In this document: in pieces, positions 57,136 to 64,000 of the stretch
Layout of the letters: the number at the start of each line of letters is the position of its first letter
How positions within the stretch are numbered: the first letter of the stretch is position 1
DNA from: Diospyros lotus
Lineage: Eukaryota; Streptophyta; Magnoliopsida; Ericales; Ebenaceae
Assembly: GCF_014633365.1 (NCBI RefSeq)
Contig: NC_068338.1
Coordinates: forward strand, 12,038,616-12,102,615
Direction: 5' to 3'
Length of the DNA stretch: 64,000 bases
Translations under genes and position numbers: made by a program
The notes under the pieces: model-generated
Seen by the model: the letters and a program-made list of their open reading frames with translations, nothing else
What the model was told of the DNA's origin: nothing
Databases searched by the model: none

Positions 57136-58610
57136 GCGATCTAGAGGCTTCTAAGGAAAGTTGGGTCTGAATTTTGAACATTCAGGGGTTCAATAGTTCA
57201 TGGCTGCCCGCCTTGAACAACAAGACTTGAAATTGTTGACCCGAGGCGCCTTATAACTTGCAAAACAATTTGGATTCCTATCTTGAATCCTCAAATGCCT
57301 AAAATGCCCCCCCTTCTTGGTAAACTCTTTTAGGGGTAGGGTAGCCCCTTAAATCACCCGCGTTATGTTATTTCCATCAATTCACTTCAAATTTTGTCCA
57401 GCTCCGTCCTAATGCCATGCCCATTTCTCTCTCTTATCTATCTATCTATGCACACACGCACACATATATTATTATGATGATGGTACAGTGCAAAGGCAAG
57501 GGCTTGAATGTCTTTTCCCGGACATGTTAATTATATGCATGGATGAATGATGGATGATATGATTATTTTCTTAAATTAAATTGAAAATTGCACATGTAGC
57601 ATGAGTGCAAGGCGTCTCTTCTCTGGTCCTAAAAATATGAAATGCCCCGCCTGACACGGTGATGGCATTATTATTTAAGAAGTTTCGTACAGTTTTCATT
57701 TTGACGCTTACCTGACCATACATACATACATACATTTGTTCTTTTTCTTATTTATTTTTTTGTCTATTCAAACTAACACAAATTGACCATTATTAATCTA
57801 ATTTAAGAATTCTCTCACCCCCCCCCTTTATAAGTCTACAACTCTTATGGGTAGCCTCACACGTTTTGGATGGTCTATGTGAAATCCTTAAAACAGTATA
57901 AACAGAGTACACACTAAATTTGATGCACACGTTCCATGCGATTTTTGTTTTAGTTTTTATTTATTTATTTACTTTTTGTGTGTGGGGTTGGTTATATATA
58001 TATATATAATAAGAAAGTGCTTTTTATTTGACCAAAATGCATTTTTATAATATAAAATAATATTTGGTCTATATTAAAAAAAATGCTTTTATTTGACCAT
58101 CAAAATTATCTTTTTGCATTTAAAGGACATAAATAAAAATTAAGTAGAAGTAAAAAATTAGGATCATCATAACTTTTAAATCATATTCTTATCCCTTAAA
58201 AATTACATAATGTTAAGGAGCATCTTGAAATTATACTCGTTTATAAATCTACCCCCCAAGACCCAGAAGATCTTATCACGGTGTCCTACCGGTTAAAGCA
58301 GGCCACGAGTCTTGCAAGCCATAGCGTGACGGACATGGCTTACTAGCTCATTTATTACCTAGCGGAAAGGTCTGTGCTTGAAAGATCTTAGTTGAACTCT
58401 AGGAATCTTGTTTGGGTATTTTGTCGAGAATCTCGTTCAGTCATTGCTGGCTCGATTTATATATCAAGTAACCTATCAATAGGTAAACACATCTAACTCC
58501 AAAGACATTACTATCTATTCTCACTTCTTGTTGAGTACTAATGTCAAATTATAATAATTAAAATTTATTTGTTTGAAGAAACTCAGCATGTTCATCTCAA
58601 TGCTCAAATA
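57136..58610. other. Intergenic DNA upstream of the DUF716 gene
   Basis: No gene is seen. Microsatellites: TATC at 57437-57448, (CATA)n at 57720-57735, (TA)n at 57994-58007. 58240-58560 may be the decayed interior of the copia element whose LTR follows. Confidence 0.3.
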
Positions 58611-59469
58611 TTAGATTTAAATTACACGAAATGTATGTAAGTGGCACTACAAGGGAACATCTTACGAAATAATGACAAAAGATTATCTCTTGACATGAAA
58701 ATCCAATCTTGAAAAGCTGTGATCATGAAGACGTTCAAATATTTGGCTTCTAACGGTATCCACACAAGCTTGCAATCTAAGAGCCTTGTAGGGGCGTCTT
58801 TCCTAAGGACGAAAAGGTGTTAACTCAAGATGGTGGTGTGTGAGCTTTTCTCATGCATGTCAAACGTCATCAATGACTAAGAGGGGTACATGATTAGAGA
58901 CAAAAGGAACCACATGAAGGCAATTTATAACCCTTAGACAGAAAACCATAATTAAGGTTTTGGGCTGCATGGTATTTTAAGTCCATGTTTTAAACACTTT
59001 AAAATATAAAATTAGGTTTTCTCTTTTATTCTCCTTCTTGCCTTTTTGTTTTAAACATTTTAAAACAATTTATTGGGCCTTAGTTTTAAACACTTTAAAA
59101 TAGCCCATTGAGCTCCCTAATCCATCCAATATCCTTAGGTTAGTTTTATAAATAAGCCCATATATTAATTAAGTAACAATCCAACAAGACCTAATCCCTT
59201 AATTTGGGTAGTTTGGTCCAACGAGGGTTTCAGGTGAATTATAACAAACTTAATTAAGGCACTTATTTATTATAAGTTCTAAAATACTAAATATTAATAT
59301 TTAAGAACTCTATCTCCTCATTAGAATTTTCCAATCCTAACCGAGCCCGCCATTACCTTGTAATTGCAAACCCTTATTGTGTGTGACACATTAGACTTCT
59401 ATATATGTTGGCTATAACTTTATCGAATAAAGCCATAGACCATGAGCAAAGTTTACCAATCCATCATGG

Positions 59470-60702
59470 CACTACAAAAAAATTGATTTTTTGAAGCGAT
59501 TTTCAAAAAATTGCTGCTAAATTTAGAAAATAAATAAATAAATAAAAATAAAATTGAATTTTACAATGATTTTTGAAAAACTGTCGCTAAATTCAAATAA
59601 AATTAAATAATTAAGTAAAAATTAAATTAATATTTTTACGGCGATTTTTAAATACTGTCACTAAATTTAAAAAATAAATAAATAATTAAAAAATAAAATA
59701 AAATTTTACTGTGTTTTTTGAAAAACTACTGCTAAATTTAAATAAAATTAAATAATTAAATAAAAATTAAATTAATATTTGCGACAATTTTGAAAATTGA
59801 CGCTAAATTCAAATAAAATTAAATAATTAAATAAAAATTAAATTAATATTTATGGCAATTTTTCAAAACTATCGCAAAATACAATTTTTTAATCAATTTA
59901 GCGACGATTTTTAAAAATCGTCGCTCAATTTAAAAAATAATTAAATAATTAAATAAAAATTAAATTAATATTTGTAGCAAAATTTAATTCAAAAATAATT
60001 AAATAATTAAAAATAAAATTTCATTAAAAATTTAATTTAAAAAAAATAAAAAAATCATGCAGCAAAATTTTAATAATTTTAAAATGAAATTTTAAAAAAA
60101 TATATAAAATCTTCATTTTATTTTTTAATCAATTAATTTATTTTATTTAATCTAATTAATTTATTTAAAATTTATTCCATTATCCTTTTAAAAATAATCT
60201 ATTAATTTATGTTTTTCAATTTATTTTTAATTTTTATTAAAAAAATATAGAATATAATTCTGGGAAATGGAATTGGTTTAGTATATAATTTATATGCGTG
60301 AATATTTAACAAAGAGGCTTCATAGATCAGAGGTTGCGGGTTTGAATCCAGGGAAGGGAGAGGTTGGAAAATTAAATTTTTAGCATGGTCATGTGACGCG
60401 CGGGCGTGCGGCGAGCAAGCGCTTGGCCTTGCCGCTTACTTGTGCACTGGTGCGGTAAATAGCGGTGGTTTTGAAATTGTCGCTAAATATTTTAAAAATT
60501 GCCCTTAAATCACTTAGTTTGCAAATCGCCACAAAAAATAGTAATTAACGGCGACTACTCCAGCAGTTGCTGAAAATCGTAGCCAAATACTTCGCGACGC
60601 TTGATATAGCCCACCGCTAAATTTCTTTAACCACTGTAAAATGCAAAAAATCGTCGCAAAATGCAAAAAAAACAGCCGCTAAATGCTGATTTTTTTGTAG
60701 TA
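59470..60702. mobile_element. Non-autonomous CACTA-type element
   Basis: 1,233 bp with termini CACTACAAAAAAATTGAT (left) and, reversed, TACTACAAAAAAATCAGC (right; the first base has probably changed from C). Flanks TGG and TGA fit a 3-bp duplication with one change. The inside has GCGACGATTTTTAAAAATCG subterminal-style repeats and a series of about 90-100-bp units (59500-60010) alternating GCGATTTTT..CTGTCGCTAAAT with AATAAAATTAAATAATT. No transposase. The solo LTR at 39.2 kb shows the unoccupied site. Confidence 0.82.
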
Positions 60703-61435
60703 TGACCTCCAATTGGTAGAAGGATCAATTTATGATCATCGTCTTTTAATAATGGTCTTCTCATGCAGTTCAATCCCTTCATCGATTTAAAGTGTTTCAA
60801 TCAAGTGGGGACATGGATTGTCAATCCCTATTCAATGTTTGGTTATAATATTTCTTTTGTCTCTCGAAAAAATGACTTCCATTGAATTACCATCTAACTA
60901 TGACCATAGACTTCAAGTCATCTTTCACTAAAGGGCCTAGGAGACATATCTCCCAAAATTTGGGGTCAATGAATCCTATCTTGTCTCACACACAGCCTTC
61001 ACATACTTCATGGCTTACCCAATCACTGCTGCACTTACACCCCCTTATTGAGATGCTTCCATAATAGTGTCAAAGTATATGAATATACATGTAAGACACA
61101 GTGGTAACCTCAAGTCAAAAGATCACTTGCACAACCGCCACTAGAGGTTTCTTTAGACACTCTTGCAAGATCCATAAGGAATCCTTTTGGTCGAGTCAAA
61201 GTCTAGTGAACTTCTACATACCAACACGCACCCATGTACTAGCTTAGGTATCCTATATCAATAGTTTGTAAGGTCAACTAGTACCTTTCCCAAAGGTAAC
61301 GACATAACACACACTGATCTTTTTGTGTCATTAATGTCCTTTCTCAATGACACTTTTGACTAGGGACAAGTTTAAGATTGTACTCTTAGGTGTATCAAGA
61401 ACCTTACCATTGAAGTCACACCTCATCAATTCTTT

Positions 61436-61525
61436 TCAACATAGAGTAAACCTAGGGACTTTGTCATTAGACATCTTGTATTTAAGTAATTGATAAATAA
61501 ATAAATAAATAAATAAATATAAAAG
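61436..61525. repeat. (AATA)n microsatellite in LTR A
   Basis: AATAAATAAATAAATAAAT at about 61493-61520 within the family A LTR; the solo copy has only a short AT-rich stretch here. Confidence 0.7.
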
Positions 61526-61581
61526 ACAAAGCTTACCAATAAATAATATGAACACGAAACAACTAGATATATTACTTAACA

Positions 61582-62207
61582 AGTATACCCAGTGTCGTAC
61601 CTGAGTTTTTGGGGCCCTGAGGCGAAATGTAAAAATGGGCCCTTGAAATGTAACCGCTGAAAGTTGAAGCAGATATGGAGTTAGAGCTTTTGAGAAACAG
61701 ATCTGAAAAACTGAATCTGATGAGCCAATCGGCAATCGAGAGGCAGTGAGCCACCAGCGATAGTTAGCGACGGAGCAAGAGGCAGCGAGCCATCAGCCAC
61801 AACTAACAAGGGCGAGCGACTGAGCAGAGCAACCAGAGGTGATGCTTACTGGTTGAGCGATCGAGCAGTGAGCCATCAGCTACGAGGGTGAGGACGAGCA
61901 ATCGCCGACTGAGTAGCGAGAGGCAAGAGAGTGAGGGCAAGAGCGAGAGGGTGAGGGCGAGGGTGACCGGCGAGGGTGAGGGTGAGGGCGTGGCATGACA
62001 GAGCGAGAGAGGTAGGCTAGGGCAACGAGCGAAAAAAAAAAAGGGAGAAGGGTCGCGAACTTTGCAGACGGGAAGGGGGTAGGCGGATGGGCCTGGGCAA
62101 TGGGCTCTTACAAATAGGGATGTTTTCAATTTTTGGGCCCCTAACTAGTGAAATTTCCATGGGCCCTGAGGCAGCCGCCTCATGGAAGGTCTAGCCCTGA
62201 GTATACC
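61582..62207. mobile_element. Non-autonomous hAT element (hAT-3) in copia LTR
   Basis: 610 bp (61590-62199) between exact 8-bp duplications AGTATACC (61582-61589 and 62200-62207). The termini CAGTGTCGTACCTGAG and, reversed, CAGGGCTAGACCTTCC are diverged inverted repeats of the CAGGGCCGGCCCTG hAT type, with GGGGCCCTGAGGC just inside both ends. The centre is rich in GCGAG/GGTGAGGGC. No transposase. The solo LTR at 38351-38374 retains the empty site. Confidence 0.88.
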
Positions 62208-62263
62208 ATATCTTAATATCGCAAGTATAACTTAACTCTTAAGTTGTAAAGCATACACTAACA

Positions 62264-62990
62264 ATCTCCCACTTGCACTACAGCCAGTCCGGCATACGCC
62301 TAATGCCTACAGATCTAACATGCCCATCATGCTTTCACTGTGAAAGTGCTTTGGTCAATAGATCAACAATGTTATCATCTGTGTTTACCTTGCATATCTT
62401 CACATCACCTTTCCTAATGATCTCCTTGATTAGGTGATAATGTTGAAGTATATGTTTGGATTGCTGATGAGACCTTGGTTTATTTGCCTGGGCTATGGCA
62501 CCATTGTTGTCACAGTAAAGGTCCACTAGATTAACAATCTTAGGAACCACAGAAAGTCCAAAGATGAATTTCTTGATCCAAATTACTTCCTTCGCTGCCT
62601 CAGAAGCAACATTATACTCTGCCTCTGTTGTAGAATTCGCAACAATATCTTGCTTAGAACTCTTCCAACTAATTGTTGCTCTATTAAGACAAAAGACATA
62701 ACTGGATTAGGATCCAAAATCACCCTTATCCGATTGGAAACTAGCATCATAATAACCCCTTACTACTAGCTTAGTTTCTCTTCCATATACCAAAAAGGCA
62801 TCCTTAGTTCTTCTCAAGGACTTAAGGATGACTTTAATTGCTAGCTAATCACCCTCTTTCAAAGCATATGAGACATTTATCCTTATACATAGTATGGCAT
62901 ACGTGACAAATCCCACAACAGATGAATAAGGAATCTTACTCATTTTATCTGCAATACCCAAAATCTTTGTAAATTATTGCTCTTAAAGAA
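62264..62990 (-). pseudogene. copia pol end: RT C-terminus and RNase H
   Basis: Right to left: remnants of the RT/RNase H connection (KMSKIPYSSVVGFVTYAILC) and VILKSLRRTKDAFLVYGRE, then RNase H with RGYYDASFQSDKGDFGS, a stop, SYVFCLN, WKSSKQDIVANSTTEAEYNV, DLYCDNNGAIAQANKPRSHQ and KHILQHYHLIKEIIRKGDV. The polyprotein ends at the TDDNIVDLLTKALSQ block, with MPDWL just before the purine tract AAGTGGGAGA (62268-62277) and the LTR. Catalytic Asp residues are partly kept, but stops and frame breaks (62699, 62845) disable it. The 5' three quarters of the element are missing. Confidence 0.88.
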
Positions 62991-63780
62991 ATAAAGCATT
63001 TCTTGGAATTAGGGGTCCCGGGGCGTAAGCGCAATTTTTGTAAAGTCTGGAACTAATGTAAATTAACAATGAACCTTGGGGGGTTGGCAGAACAAACCCT
63101 TTTCTAAGGGAAATTGGAAGATTAAAAGATAACTCAAGGGCCCTAATGATATGGGGGCTAAAGTGTAATTATATGAAACTTCGAGCCAAAGTATAATTTT
63201 TGAAGACTTGAAATGAACTTGCCGGAGAACTAAACTGGCCAAACTGATGATTAAAAGTAATCATGAGCATTGAAAACCAGGCACAAGGTGGCATAGCATG
63301 TGGGAGATGCTGACTGGGTGGAGTTCCTTATACATATGGCCTTGGGGATGGTTTTGAAGCAATTCAAGGTGGATTGAGGCAAGATTAGGCTAATATGAGG
63401 ATGGGATTCTCTTCTTAAGAGGATAAGGAGTATTCTAGAAGAAAAAGGGAGGGTTTTCGCTAAGAAATGAGGGAGATAACTAGTTCACTAGAGCTGCAAA
63501 GCACTCACTAGAATTTGGGCCTAAGTCACCAAAAAATAGCTAGGTAAGTTTAATTTAAGCTTATAATCGAGTAGAGGTAAGAAAGAGGGAACCGTAGGTT
63601 CAAACGGGGGTTCAAACAAAGTTAAAATGAGTGGGCAAATGTCAAAAAACTGAGACTGGTCGTCATTGCGTTGGACGTCGCTAGAAAAGATGACCGATGC
63701 ATGCACTACATGCGCTAGCCCTGCTTGTGTGTGGGTCTCCCTTCGATGGTGTGTGAAGGTGCGTGTGGTCTTCTCTTTAC
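62991..63780. mobile_element. Probable decayed gypsy LTR (family C-like)
   Basis: Phrases such as GGGCTAAAGTGTAATTATA and AAAGTATAATTTTTGAAGAC, and the leader-like GCTAGGTAAGTTTAATTTAAG, resemble the family C LTRs at 16.9 and 19.4-21.4 kb, but similarity is patchy and no termini are certain. It truncates the copia pol remnant on its right. Confidence 0.4.
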
Positions 63781-64000
63781 CTGCAAATTTCTAGAAACAT
63801 AAATTAAAATATTCCCTACAATCATGTGCAAAAATATTTTGTACTTATGTTACGAAAATTTGTGTTCTTGTAGTGAAACCAAAACCGACACCCGTGAACA
63901 TTAGCCTGCGAAGGTAAAAACTAAGGTGAGTGGTTCCTGCACGCTTCTTGGTTTATGTTGACAATTTATTGGTTCATTTGTGTGAGGTTTGTGGTTTTCT
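63781..64000. other. Unidentified end of window
   Basis: Non-coding. It may be the continuation of an LTR that extends beyond the window. Confidence 0.25.

Larger units (their letters stand above)
58618..62263 (-). mobile_element. copia LTR family A with two nested DNA elements
   Basis: Read right to left, the LTR starts TGTTAGTGTATGC at 62263, right after the purine tract of a copia pol remnant, and ends near 58618. Without its two insertions (59470-60702 and 61590-62199) it is about 1.8 kb and co-linear with the solo LTR at 38238-40080. It carries GGGTTATAAATTGCC (TATA-like, about 58926-58940). By position next to pol it is the 3' LTR. Confidence 0.8.

Noticed and set aside
56954..57181. 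75-codon Leu/Ser frame
   Set aside because: It is a translation of the pyrimidine-rich leader upstream of the DUF716 start; no domain.
61803..62129. 108-codon Ser/Pro/Leu frame
   Set aside because: It is a translation of the GAGGGCGAGG-type repeats in hAT-3.

Overview
The window reads as nuclear DNA of a flowering plant. It is AT-rich and gene-poor, and most of it is transposable elements: Ty1/copia and Ty3/gypsy LTR retrotransposons, hAT, Mutator-like, CACTA and PIF/Harbinger-type DNA elements, and many of these sit inside one another. I found no bacterial-type operon, no CRISPR array and no rRNA or tRNA gene. Only one host gene looks intact: a single-exon DUF716/TMEM45-type membrane protein on the minus strand at 55907-56896.

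Layout. 1-4207 holds a decayed copia gag-pol body (minus). 5117-6207 is a non-autonomous hAT element with an exact 8-bp target-site duplication (TSD). 7246-9549 is a gypsy deletion derivative (plus) in which gag-protease runs in frame into the integrase C-terminus and is followed by an LTR. 9815-10220 is a copia LTR with its primer-binding site (minus). 10295-11713 is a Mutator-like element with inverted repeats of about 400 bp and an exact 9-bp TSD. 11714-14186 holds no recognisable gene.

14187 to about 31770 is a nest. Two head-to-tail copia-type LTRs (family B) come first. The second is split at 16934 by a gypsy LTR (family C). That LTR is split at 18172 by a complete 11.7-kb Tat-lineage gypsy element (LTRs 18172-18715 and 29371-29914, TSD TCATG). 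The gag of the Tat element is in turn split by an inverted solo LTR of family C (19428-21370, TSD ACTCA). The Tat element has gag, protease, RT, RNase H, a second RNase H, integrase, a tandem-repeat block and an antisense gene related to the 'putative gypsy type transposon' family. All of its genes are broken by stop codons.

31800-42700 is mostly old repeat and unidentified AT-rich DNA, with a Tat-like LTR (34589-35034), a solo copia LTR of family A (38238-40080, TSD TAGGT) and a broken BED-finger hAT transposase (41.1-42.4 kb, minus). The 5' part of that hAT element is separated from its terminus near 50518 by a 6.7-kb gypsy element (42712-49442, minus, TSD CACAT). This gypsy element keeps gag and protease only, carries a 48-bp tandem array, and has palindrome-rich LTRs. 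50945-57200 holds a fragment of LTR-B, a GC-rich hAT MITE (TSD CCTCTAGG), a Harbinger-type MITE (TSD TAA), simple repeats and the DUF716 gene with its pyrimidine-rich leader. 58600-63000 is a second copia pol end (minus) with its family A LTR, which has been invaded by a CACTA-type element (59470-60702) and a hAT MITE (61590-62199). The solo family A LTR at 38-40 kb supplies the unoccupied version of both sites. 63.0-64.0 kb is probably another decayed gypsy LTR.

The biology shown here is layered transposition and decay. No undescribed defence or metabolic system is evident. The unusual points are the in-frame gag-protease-integrase fusion, the palindrome and tandem-repeat content of two gypsy elements, the antisense gene of the Tat element, and the well-marked order of insertions. 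Domain assignments come from reading motifs by eye; no database search was run.
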